Assembly (NCBI GenBank): GCA_964489215.1 | Contig: CAZAYB010000082.1 | Span: 1 to 11,943, forward strand | Origin: CAZAYB01 sp964489215 | Lineage (GTDB): Bacteria > Planctomycetota > Phycisphaerae > Sedimentisphaerales > Anaerohalosphaeraceae | Direction: 5' to 3' | Length of the DNA stretch: 11,943 bases | Shown: in pieces, positions 1 to 5,487 of the stretch | How the letters are laid out: each line of letters starts with the position of its first letter | Position numbering within the stretch: position 1 is the stretch's first letter | Notes under the pieces: generated by a model | The model's input: the letters and a program-made list of their open reading frames with translations, nothing else | What the model was told of the DNA's origin: nothing | Database searches by the model: none | Translations under genes and position numbers: made by a program

Positions 1-177
1 GTTTCGGTAGGGGCCCGGACTACTGTTTCTTGTCTCAGATTTGCTCGGTACCGTCGGCACCGATTCCGCTGGTTCATCACCGCACGGCTTATCTGGCATA
101 TTATCATCTTCAAAGCTGCTCGGCGGCTGGCCGTATATAGTCGTACTTATCACTCGACTTTCTACTCGTTTAACCAT
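1..177 (-). CDS. N-terminal part of an unrecognised protein, cut by the window edge
   Basis: An open frame of 59 codons runs from an ATG at 177 off the left edge with no stop. The start is supported by a GGGGGG run at 184-189, seven bases upstream, and by a good promoter on the same strand at 221-249. The product begins MVKRVESRVISTTIYGQ. From about residue 17 it is rich in Pro, Ser, Asp and Glu, as in a disordered linker. There is no signal peptide or membrane segment in the visible part. I do not recognise the family. It is divergent from the zinc-ribbon gene at 319, and the two share a promoter region. That it is a gene is fairly likely because promoter, ribosome site and start line up; the function is unknown. 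Confidence 0.55.
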   Translation of the reverse strand, partial: MVKRVESRVISTTIYGQPPSSFEDDNMPDKPCGDEPAESVPTVPSKSETRNSSPGPYRN

Positions 178-220
178 AATTAACCCCCCATGAACAAAAA
201 AAAACCCCTGTAATTTACCT

Positions 221-249
221 ATTTTAACATAAACGGCCCCAAAAATCAA
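221..249 (-). promoter_or_regulatory. Sigma-70-type promoter for the partial minus-strand gene
   Basis: Read on the minus strand, TTGATT (244-249) is followed after 17 bases by TAAAAT (221-226). Transcription should start near 214 and give a leader of about 37 bases before the ATG at 177. Spacing is optimal and the -10 box matches the consensus at five of six positions. Confidence 0.5.
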
Positions 250-267
250 GTCATGCACTAAAAAAAG

Positions 268-296
268 TTGAATATCAACCAGCCAAACAATAAACT
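268..296 (+). promoter_or_regulatory. Candidate promoter for the zinc-ribbon gene
   Basis: TTGAAT (268-273), a 17-base spacer and TAAACT (291-296) predict a transcript start near 303, about 15 bases before the ATG at 319. Each box matches the consensus at four of six positions. It lies back to back with the minus-strand promoter at 221-249. Confidence 0.35.
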
Positions 297-318
297 TAAT
301 CTTTGAAGAGAGTTAAAT

Positions 319-519
319 ATGAAAATAATTGCAAAATGCCCCCGATGTAATCACAAACTGCCATTCACTTTGGATGATGCGGACAAAAGGGTACGCTGTT
401 CAAATTGTGAAAAACTTTTCAAAATTCCCGACATAAAGACATTACAGCCAGCAATTGATGCGATAAAAGACTCAAAAGCAAATATTTACGTTGATGCCAA
501 GGGAAACGTTTACGCATGA
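319..519 (+). CDS. Small MJ0042-type zinc-ribbon protein
   Basis: A 66-residue protein with one four-cysteine zinc ribbon. The pairs are CPRC (Cys7, Cys10) and CSNC (Cys27, Cys30), followed by a Phe-Lys-Ile strand. This is the layout of the MJ0042-type finger common at protein N-termini in Planctomycetota and Deltaproteobacteria. Those fingers are usually fused to longer domains; here only a short tail of about 30 residues follows (DAIKDSKANIYVDAKGNVYA), with no membrane segment. The start is supported by a purine-rich GAAGAGAG eight bases upstream. It is probably monocistronic, since a separate promoter for the next genes lies at 619-646. It is cytosolic and probably binds zinc. A protein or nucleic-acid partner is likely but unknown. 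Confidence 0.75.
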   Translation: MKIIAKCPRCNHKLPFTLDDADKRVRCSNCEKLFKIPDIKTLQPAIDAIKDSKANIYVDAKGNVYA

Positions 520-618
520 AATGACGTAAAATTTATGAAAACCCCCGAATCTTACCATCTGTTTTTCCTGAACATTAAAGAATTTAAGGAAATTTATTTG
601 ATTAATATCTTTTTATGC

Positions 619-646
619 TTGATTAAGCCTTCAAATTATATAAAAT
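619..646 (+). promoter_or_regulatory. Promoter for the small ORF and response-regulator unit
   Basis: TTGATT (619-624), a 16-base spacer and TAAAAT (641-646) predict a start near 653. That leaves about 34 bases before the ATG at 687. The boxes are the same as those at 221-249, which suggests a common housekeeping consensus in this genome. Confidence 0.5.
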
Positions 647-686
647 AAACGCTTGAAAATCCTTCTTTGGTTAAGGAGTTTGCGAT

Positions 687-854
687 ATGCAGAAGGTTAA
701 AGAACCAAAGTGGACAATCACAGCTAAAAAAAATTCGGCCATATCATTTCCAGCAATAGCATGGACTACGTCCATTAACACGCTGATTCCCCACCTGTTT
801 CAATTAGCAGATAAGGTCTTTCATATAAACCATGGAAAAATTTATACTGTTTAA
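687..854 (+). CDS. Unrecognised 55-residue protein in front of the response regulator
   Basis: An ATG at 687 is preceded by AAGGAG at 673-678 with 8 bases of spacing, a good ribosome site. The frame encodes 55 residues and ends at a TAA (852-854), only 13 bases before the response-regulator start. The product begins MQKVKEPKWTITAKK and continues with a mildly hydrophobic middle and a His- and Lys-containing end. It has no signal peptide, Cys motif or clear membrane helix. The ribosome site, the promoter 40 bases upstream and tight coupling to the next gene argue that it is translated. I do not recognise a family. It could be a small partner of the regulator, or a leader ORF whose translation sets regulator expression. 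Confidence 0.5.
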   Translation: MQKVKEPKWTITAKKNSAISFPAIAWTTSINTLIPHLFQLADKVFHINHGKIYTV

Positions 855-867
855 AAGGAGGAACTAA

Positions 868-1488
868 ATGGACAATAGCAAATTAGTTTACATCATTGAC
901 GACGATAAGTTCGTAAGAGAGGGCATCGAATCATTATTAAAAACAGTTAACCTTAACTCACAGTCATTTTCAAACTGTAATGATTTTCTTGATTCGTTCT
1001 CACCTGATCAGAACAGTTGTTTGCTGCTTGACATAAGAATGCCCGGCATGAGCGGTTTAATGCTTCAGCAGCACCTCAGACAAAAAAATATTAAGATACC
1101 GATTATTGTAATAACGGGCCACGCTGACGTCAGCATAGCCGTAACCGCATTACAAAACGGCGCTTTCGACTTTATCGAAAAACCTTTCAATGATCAACGG
1201 CTCATAGAATCCATAACAAAGGCTCTTCAGTTTGACGCTGTAACAAAAGAAAAGCAAAACCTTGTGAACAAATACCAGAAAAAAATAGAAAAGCTCTCAA
1301 AAAGAGAGATTCAGGTAATGGACATGCTCACTGAGGGTAAATGCAACAAGCAAGTCGCCGCTGAACTGGAAATAAGTTACAAAACTGCCGACTATCATCG
1401 CCAGAAACTTCTAAGGAAAATGAATGTTCAGGGCATAGTAGAGCTCACAAAACAGAAAATGGAAGCTGAGCAGTTCACGAATTCCTGA
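868..1488 (+). CDS. FixJ-family two-component response regulator
   Basis: The product has 206 residues, the usual FixJ/NarL size. Residues 5-120 form a receiver domain with the acidic pocket at Asp11-Asp13, the phosphoacceptor Asp55 (CLLLD followed by IRMPG), Thr83 in VITGH and Lys105 in EKPF. All switch residues are present. Residues 143-200 form a LuxR-type helix-turn-helix (LSKREIQVMDML, then a recognition helix around YKTADYHRQKLLRKM). By family knowledge, a sensor kinase phosphorylates Asp55 and the dimer then binds promoter DNA. No histidine kinase is present in the window, so the signal is unknown. The start at 868 has AAAGGAGG seven bases upstream. It is probably cotranscribed with the 55-residue ORF ending 13 bases earlier. 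Confidence 0.93.
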   Translation: MDNSKLVYIIDDDKFVREGIESLLKTVNLNSQSFSNCNDFLDSFSPDQNSCLLLDIRMPGMSGLMLQQHLRQKNIKIPIIVITGHADVSIAVTALQNGAFDFIEKPFNDQRLIESITKALQFDAVTKEKQNLVNKYQKKIEKLSKREIQVMDMLTEGKCNKQVAAELEISYKTADYHRQKLLRKMNVQGIVELTKQKMEAEQFTNS

Positions 1489-1794
1489 GCTTCTCGGCAA
1501 ACATCTCATTTGCCCGGCAAAACTCCCAATAAAAACCAGCAGTTACTGGAAAATATCTGGCTGCTTTACAAATAAACCGATTTAAACAATCTAAAACCCA
1601 GTGAATTAAAAATGTAATTTGCCGAATAACAATACATAAATAATAAAAATAAATCGGCTGATTCCTATGGGGGGGATCGGCCCCCAAAATAAAAAAGGAT
1701 AATGAAGAATCCTTAAAAAACCTCTTCAATTGCTGTCTTCGCCCGGACAATGCGTATGACCCCGGCATCCTCTGTCGGGGTCATATGCGGCATA
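1489..1794. other. Gap without a convincing gene; several hairpins
   Basis: About 300 bases between the response regulator and the monophosphatase remnant. It holds a G-run/C-run hairpin at about 1667-1687 (TGGGGG and CCCCCA arms), a weak A/T-rich 6-bp hairpin at about 1696-1715 (AAGGAT and ATCCTT), and a strong hairpin at 1755-1785. A 97-codon minus-strand frame (1475-1768) spans most of it, but it lacks a spaced ribosome site and overlaps the end of the regulator gene. I see no terminator directly behind the regulator. Confidence 0.5.
1755..1785 (-). terminator. Perfect 10-bp hairpin behind the monophosphatase remnant
   Basis: TATGACCCCG (1755-1764) and CGGGGTCATA (1776-1785) pair perfectly across an 11-base loop. 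The hairpin begins nine bases after the remnant's stop codon on the minus strand. Neither side has a clean T run, so it may be a non-canonical or decayed terminator rather than a working intrinsic one. Confidence 0.4.
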
Positions 1795-1950
1795 TCAGTT
1801 TCGTTTCACTAAGCTAAGCATCTCAGTAAGTTCGCTATGGATCAATCCGTTACTTGCTGCTATTTCACTGCAATCCCCAACATCTCCGCCCGCAAAATCG
1901 CTCACAACACCGCCTGCCTCCTCCATCGTTTCCATCAAAAATTCACGCAT
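1795..1950 (-). pseudogene. Remnant of an inositol monophosphatase-family gene
   Basis: A 51-codon frame runs from the ATG at 1948-1950 to the TGA at 1795-1797. Residues 9-46 read MEEAGGVVSDFAGGD, then EIAASNGLIHSELTEML. This is the pattern of the extreme C-terminus of inositol monophosphatase/SuhB-type enzymes: the EAGG.V.DF.GG strand, then the ASNGLIH helix that ends the protein. The first eight residues (MREFLMET) resemble a typical family N-terminus. The catalytic core (the GE..EE, DPLDGT and WD.AAG motifs, normally about 200 residues) is absent. The simplest reading is a large in-frame internal deletion that joined the two ends. It cannot be catalytic. A minus-strand TATAAT lies one base before the ATG. 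A functional 51-residue protein is possible but less likely. Confidence 0.6.
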
Positions 1951-1996
1951 AATTATATCCCGTAAAATCCTCTGTAAAAAAACATAACGTCAATCC

Positions 1997-2026
1997 TTTA
2001 CTTTTACACCCCAAATAAGGTAAAAT
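1997..2026 (+). promoter_or_regulatory. Candidate queE promoter predicting a leaderless transcript
   Basis: TTTACT (1997-2002), an 18-base spacer and TAAAAT (2021-2026). Transcription is expected about seven bases after the -10 box, at 2033, which is the A of the queE ATG. The only upstream ribosome-site candidate is AAGG at 2017-2020, twelve bases from the ATG and overlapping the promoter. Confidence 0.4.
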
Positions 2027-2032
2027 TCCTTT

Positions 2033-2713
2033 ATGATAATTAATGAAATATTCTACTCGATACAGGGCGAAGGTAAACTTGCCGGTTTACCAAGCATTTT
2101 CATCAGGCTCGCAGGATGTCCATTAAGATGTGCATGGTGCGACACTCCTTACGCATGGTCATCAAAAGCCGGCTCAGAGTATACCATAGAACAGGTAAAA
2201 AACCAAATCGCTTCTTTACCCACTCGTCACATCGTTATAACAGGCGGAGAACCTATGACAAACCCCGCCATAAGAGAGCTCACAGAACAGCTCGGCAACA
2301 GCGACTATCACATAACAATTGAAACAAGCGGAATAAGAGCAATAAGAACTCTCCCCTGTGACCTCATGAGCATAAGCCCGAAACTTTCAAATTCAAAACC
2401 TGAAAATCTGAAAAAACCACATGAATATGAAAAAATTATGCTCGACATCGAAGAACTGAAAATCCTGATCTCCGAATATCAATATCAGCTTAAATTTGTC
2501 GTCGAACAGCCCCGAGACCTCGATGAAATCGCAAGATTGCTCGATAAAATAGAAAATATCGACCCCGAAAAAATTATGCTTATGCCCCAGGCCGTTACAA
2601 GAAAACAATACCTCCAAAGGGCACCTGTGATCGTAGAATTTTGCAAACAGACAGGTTTTGCTTTCTCTCCAAGGCTCCAGGCCGTCTTATGGGATGCAAA
2701 AAGAGCAAAATAA
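2033..2713 (+). CDS. queE: 7-carboxy-7-deazaguanine synthase (radical SAM)
   Basis: QueE converts 6-carboxy-tetrahydropterin to 7-carboxy-7-deazaguanine, the ring-contraction step on the way to preQ0 and tRNA queuosine. The 226-residue product starts MIINEIFYSIQGEG, the typical QueE opening. The cluster-binding CX3CX2C is Cys29, Cys33 and Cys36 (CPLRCAWCDTPYAW). It is followed by GGEP at 71-74, an ETSG strand at 97-100 and SPKLS at 115-119, all family motifs. Length fits the family. No queC, queD or queF is nearby, so the gene is solitary. The ATG at 2033 gives the expected N-terminus, although no well-spaced ribosome site precedes it. The reaction requires S-adenosylmethionine and Mg2+ (family knowledge). 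Confidence 0.93.
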   Translation: MIINEIFYSIQGEGKLAGLPSIFIRLAGCPLRCAWCDTPYAWSSKAGSEYTIEQVKNQIASLPTRHIVITGGEPMTNPAIRELTEQLGNSDYHITIETSGIRAIRTLPCDLMSISPKLSNSKPENLKKPHEYEKIMLDIEELKILISEYQYQLKFVVEQPRDLDEIARLLDKIENIDPEKIMLMPQAVTRKQYLQRAPVIVEFCKQTGFAFSPRLQAVLWDAKRAK

Positions 2714-2742
2714 GGCAATATTGCCAAATTATTACTTTTTTC
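2714..2742 (+). terminator. Weak terminator candidate directly behind queE
   Basis: The palindrome GGCAATATTGCC (2714-2725) begins at the base after the queE stop and can form a 4-bp hairpin with an ATAT loop. It is followed by an AT-rich stretch with a run of six T's. The short stem makes efficient termination doubtful. Confidence 0.25.
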
Positions 2743-2753
2743 CAACTTACCAC

Positions 2754-2781
2754 TTGCCAACTCAAATCACTTTGCTAAAAT
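2754..2781 (+). promoter_or_regulatory. Promoter for the tRNA-Leu gene
   Basis: TTGCCA (2754-2759), a 16-base spacer and TAAAAT (2776-2781) predict a start near 2788, eight bases before the mature 5' end of the tRNA. The -10 box matches the consensus at five of six positions. Confidence 0.6.
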
Positions 2782-2795
2782 GTCAAGTTCAGGTT

Positions 2796-2881
2796 GCCCA
2801 GGTGGCGGAATAGGCAGACGCGTCAGGTTGAGGGCCTGATGGGGTTAATACCTCGTGCTGGTTCGACTCCAGTCCTGGGCA
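2796..2881 (+). tRNA. tRNA-Leu, anticodon GAG
   Basis: Acceptor arms GCCCAGG (2796-2802) and CCTGGGC (2874-2880) pair fully, with discriminator A2881, as expected for tRNA-Leu. The anticodon stem TCAGG/CCTGA encloses the loop TTGAGGG, placing GAG at 2830-2832, which reads CUC and CUU codons. A long variable arm (TGGGG...CCTCG) marks a class II tRNA. The T arm has the loop TTCGACT. CCA is not encoded (ATTCAT follows), so the 3' end must be completed by nucleotidyltransferase. The promoter lies just upstream. Confidence 0.96.
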
Positions 2882-2927
2882 TTCATAATTTCCCAAAGAT
2901 AATCCCTTTATTAGGCCGATTCAAAAT

Positions 2928-4169
2928 ATGCCAGGAAAAATGAAAATCGAAACCGCTGCAAGACTAAAAAGATTACCCCCATACCTCTTCGGAAAACTGA
3001 ACGCGCTGAAACTTGAAAAAAGAAGACAGCACATAGACATTATCGACCTGGGTATGGGCAACCCTATGGACGGGGCACCTCAGCCTGTTATAGAAAAACT
3101 CATAGAAGCTGCAAATGACCCAAGAAACCACAGGTACAGCGCTTCAAAGGGGATATATAACCTCAGAAGGGAAATGGCATTAAAATACGAAAAAAAATGG
3201 AACGTAAAGCTCGACCCTGAAACCGAGGTGCTGGCATGCATAGGCTCAAAGGAAGGGTTCTCACACATGTGCCTGGCTATGCTCGGGCCTGGAGATACAG
3301 CAATCGTTGCTGACCCGGCTTTTCCAATACACATTTACTCGGTGGTAATTGCTGGCGGAAACGTGATAACCGTACCGCTCGGTAACGGACAGGATTTCCT
3401 CGACAGGCTTACAATGGTCTGTGAACACCTATACCCAAGACCAAAACTGCTCATATTAAACTACCCGCACAATCCAACTGCAATGACCGTTGAGCCTGGA
3501 TTCTTTGAGACCGTTGTGGATATCGCAAAAAGGTATAATGTCGCAGTTATGCACGATTTCGCATACGGTGAAACTTGTTTCGATGGTTACAAGGCCCCAA
3601 GCTTCCTCTCTGTTAAAGGAGCAAAAAAGGTCGGAGTCGAATTTACCACAATGAGCAAACCATACAGCATGGCCGGCTTTAGGGTAGGTTTCGCCGCTGG
3701 AAACAGAAAAATGCTCGACTCACTGGCAACTATTAAAGGATACTACGATTACGGTATCTTTCAGCCGATACAGATAGCCAGCATTATTGCAATGAGGCAA
3801 TGCGACCAGCAAATAGACCAGTTAAATCAAATCTACAAAAAAAGAAGGGATGTCGTCTGCGATTGGCTCCAAAGAATAGGATGGCAGGTCGAAAAACCAA
3901 GAGCTTCGATGTTCGTCTGGACAAAGGTTGCAAAGGAGCATATAGCAGATAAAAGCACTCTCGACTATGCTATGGACCTTATGAACGGAGCAAACGTAGC
4001 AATTGCACCGGGAAGGGCATTTGGAGAAAACGGTGAAGGGTACATGAGAATCGCACTGGTGGAAAATGAAAAAAGGCTTAGGCAGGCAATGAGAAATATT
4101 TCAAGATTCGTAAAGGATAAACCAATTAAGATTGGAAGGTCTTCACCAAAGGATATGAATGATCTTTAA
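2928..4169 (+). CDS. AlaC-like class I/II PLP aminotransferase
   Basis: The 413-residue product belongs to fold-type I aminotransferases and resembles the E. coli AlaC/LL-diaminopimelate-aminotransferase branch. It shows RLPPYLFGKLNALK (15-28), IIDLGMGNP (38-46), IGSKEG (105-110), NYPHNPTA (178-185, with Asn182), HDFAY (209-213, with Asp210 and Tyr213), the PLP lysine Lys244 in TTMSKPYSMAGFRVGF, and Arg252. All cofactor residues are present. AlaC forms alanine from pyruvate and glutamate; which keto acid this enzyme uses cannot be read from sequence. The start is uncertain. ATG 2928 has no clear ribosome site, while the in-frame ATG at 2940 has AGGA four bases upstream and gives a family-like N-terminus (MKIETAARLKRLPPY). 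The gene begins 46 bases behind the tRNA and may be cotranscribed with it. Confidence 0.88.
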   Translation: MPGKMKIETAARLKRLPPYLFGKLNALKLEKRRQHIDIIDLGMGNPMDGAPQPVIEKLIEAANDPRNHRYSASKGIYNLRREMALKYEKKWNVKLDPETEVLACIGSKEGFSHMCLAMLGPGDTAIVADPAFPIHIYSVVIAGGNVITVPLGNGQDFLDRLTMVCEHLYPRPKLLILNYPHNPTAMTVEPGFFETVVDIAKRYNVAVMHDFAYGETCFDGYKAPSFLSVKGAKKVGVEFTTMSKPYSMAGFRVGFAAGNRKMLDSLATIKGYYDYGIFQPIQIASIIAMRQCDQQIDQLNQIYKKRRDVVCDWLQRIGWQVEKPRASMFVWTKVAKEHIADKSTLDYAMDLMNGANVAIAPGRAFGENGEGYMRIALVENEKRLRQAMRNISRFVKDKPIKIGRSSPKDMNDL

Positions 4170-4269
4170 CGAAATTATTACGTTCAAAACGTGAATTTAT
4201 ATGAAAAAATGCATAAATCACACGGCTTTATTAAATGCTCGTACTAATAAAAAGTCCGGTAAAATGCAA

Positions 4270-4295
4270 CTTTAACTCAGAATTAAAGGGTTTTT
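4270..4295 (+). terminator. Candidate intrinsic terminator between the aminotransferase and the PEP-CTERM promoter
   Basis: CTTTAA (4270-4275) and TTAAAG (4283-4288) form a 6-bp, A/T-rich stem with a 7-base loop, followed by GG and five T's (4291-4295). It lies 100 bases behind the aminotransferase stop and 30 bases before the next promoter. The stem is weak. A smaller hairpin (ACGTT/AACGT, 4180-4192) sits closer to the stop. Confidence 0.3.
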
Positions 4296-4325
4296 AAAAA
4301 AAATTGAGAATTATTTATTTTATGC

Positions 4326-4354
4326 TTGACTTCAAACCCAAAATCTGGTTTAAT
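4326..4354 (+). promoter_or_regulatory. Strong promoter of the PEP-CTERM gene cluster
   Basis: TTGACT (4326-4331), exactly 17 bases, then TTTAAT (4349-4354). Each box matches the consensus at five of six positions. Transcription should start near 4361, leaving about 320 bases before the first PEP-CTERM start codon. Confidence 0.6.
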
Positions 4355-4360
4355 TAGACT

Positions 4361-4683
4361 ATCTTAATCGGGGGAAGAGGAAGGTTAGCTCAGCAGGATA
4401 ATAGTTTTGGAGTTATTGTTCTTTTGTACTGTAGTTTGATTGTTCCGAATTTAGGTATTAGGAAAGCTCTTGGAAATTAGTCTTAAAATTGATTTTTAAA
4501 GAGATTTTACTGCCGACACACAATCAATTGGGGAATTGGAAAACTCACTTGGACGAGAAGGACCTGTAATGCGTGTGCACAGGCTCTGCGCCTGTTGTTC
4601 ATAAATCGAAAAAGGGTTCTAAGCTGAAAGGTATCTACGGAGGGTACCAACAGCAGTTTAGAGTGAGTTTAAGGAGAAAGGTG
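4361..4683 (+). promoter_or_regulatory. Long structured 5' leader of the PEP-CTERM cluster
   Basis: About 320 bases lie between the predicted transcript start and the first coding gene. Visible elements are a CAATT-GGGG-AATTG hairpin (about 4524-4537), an 11-codon Cys-rich ORF (4569-4604) whose codons form an ACAGGC/GCCTGT hairpin (4579-4595), and a GGTAT/GTACC hairpin (4631-4649) with GGAGG near the loop end. The true ribosome site is AAGGAG at 4671-4676. I see no match to a riboswitch class I know. The order of leader ORF, hairpins and gene start resembles an attenuation leader (inference). Confidence 0.4.
4569..4604 (+). CDS. Eleven-residue Cys-rich leader peptide (candidate)
   Basis: An ATG at 4569 has AAGGA at 4558-4562 with ideal 6-base spacing. 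It encodes MRVHRLCACCS and stops at TAA 4602-4604. Three of the last five codons are Cys. Codons 4 to 9 coincide with a perfect 6-bp hairpin (ACAGGC, 5-base loop, GCCTGT), so a ribosome moving or stalling here would open or keep that hairpin. Cys-rich leader ORFs act as cysteine-responsive attenuators in mycobacteria (established elsewhere). Whether this one is translated or regulates anything is inference. The ORF is short enough to have arisen by chance. Confidence 0.4.
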   Translation: MRVHRLCACCS

Positions 4684-5409
4684 ATGAGTATGAAGAAGTT
4701 GAAACCGTGTGTAGTAATTCTTGTAGTAATGTTGTTGGCAGCAACTGTATCGGCTGTCATGATACCTTTGAACGACTCAGCCGGAAAAGCAAGTGGCTGG
4801 GGTTTTGTCGTACGCAGTGAACTGCTTCTCGGCGGAACTGTCTCGTCACCCTTTGTTTTTGCGGTAGACGATGATTCCGTAACAATCGAGATTGACAAAA
4901 CATTCAGTGTCTCTCCGACAAAAACTGGTATCTTTCAGCCTATAATTATTGAATTCCAGAAGTTAAGCAATGACGCTGTCGGAAAGATTATCATTAACGA
5001 TGAGCACGTTGTAAATGACACTGGCGTTGTATGGACTGATTATCACATGTTCATTATGAACGGTGACATCCTGAACCCCAGAGCTGGATTCAACCCGCAG
5101 TATCTGCCCGATGGCGACCAGTTCGAAGAAGTCGGATACGGAAGGTTCGGTGAAGGGTATAACGAATTGCCCATACTGCTGAACTTTGTCGATACTGATG
5201 GACAAGGCGTTAACACAAACCCCGCTGGCGATGACGTATTCCAGCCAGGTTATGACAACGGCCAGATCGTAATCGAAGCCTCTCCGGAGATGGAAGTTGG
5301 ACAAAGGTTCGGTCTGAAACAGGTCCCGACCGTTCCTGAGCCCGCTACCGTATTAATGTTGGTCGGCGGAATGGGAACGCTTGTAGCTTTCAGAAAAAAG
5401 GCTGCATAA
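4684..5409 (+). CDS. Secreted PEP-CTERM protein 1
   Basis: A 241-residue exported protein. The start at 4684 is chosen because AAGGAG (4671-4676) lies seven bases upstream and it opens a clean signal peptide: MSMKKLKP, a hydrophobic core, then cleavage predicted after ATVSA (residue 24). An upstream GTG at 4573 in the same frame would bury this signal. The C-terminus (217-241) is a PEP-CTERM sorting signal: VPEP, a hydrophobic helix, then RKK. By family knowledge this is recognised by an exosortase at the inner membrane after Sec export. The middle 190 residues are beta-rich and acidic with no domain I recognise; there is no Cys after the signal peptide. It is the first of three PEP-CTERM genes in a row, and no exosortase gene is in the window. 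Confidence 0.85.
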   Translation: MSMKKLKPCVVILVVMLLAATVSAVMIPLNDSAGKASGWGFVVRSELLLGGTVSSPFVFAVDDDSVTIEIDKTFSVSPTKTGIFQPIIIEFQKLSNDAVGKIIINDEHVVNDTGVVWTDYHMFIMNGDILNPRAGFNPQYLPDGDQFEEVGYGRFGEGYNELPILLNFVDTDGQGVNTNPAGDDVFQPGYDNGQIVIEASPEMEVGQRFGLKQVPTVPEPATVLMLVGGMGTLVAFRKKAA

Positions 5410-5412
5410 GTA

Positions 5413-5451
5413 AACCATAAAAATGGTTGCAAATTTCCCGCAAAAGGCGGG
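5413..5451 (+). other. Two tandem hairpins in the spacer between PEP-CTERM genes 1 and 2
   Basis: AACCAT-AAAA-ATGGTT (5413-5428) and CCCGC-AAAAG-GCGGG (5437-5451) occupy half of the 78-base spacer. Neither is followed by a T run, so they look like mRNA stability, processing or partial-attenuation elements rather than terminators. Confidence 0.4.
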
Positions 5452-5487
5452 TAAATAACAAACTGAGAATTTGAGCAGGAGATTGTG

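Noticed and set aside
1667..1687. G-run/C-run hairpin as a terminator of the response regulator
   Set aside because: It lies about 180 bases behind the stop and is followed by A's rather than T's on the plus strand, and on the minus strand the T run precedes rather than follows it.
1475..1768. A 97-codon minus-strand frame across the gap behind the response regulator
   Set aside because: It overlaps the 3' end of a certain gene, its first ATG has GAGG directly against it with no spacing, the composition is rich in Phe, Tyr, Cys and Trp as in translated noncoding DNA, and I recognise no domain. A conserved protein hit would change this.
4383..4400. GTTAGCTCAGCAGGATA resembles a tRNA D arm (A box)
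   Set aside because: No matching T arm, anticodon stem or acceptor stem follows within tRNA distance, so it is probably chance or a decayed fragment.
4573..4683. A 37-codon upstream extension of PEP-CTERM protein 1 starting at GTG 4573
   Set aside because: It would place basic, non-signal sequence before the signal peptide, and it lacks a ribosome site at the GTG, whereas AAGGAG is correctly spaced for 4684.
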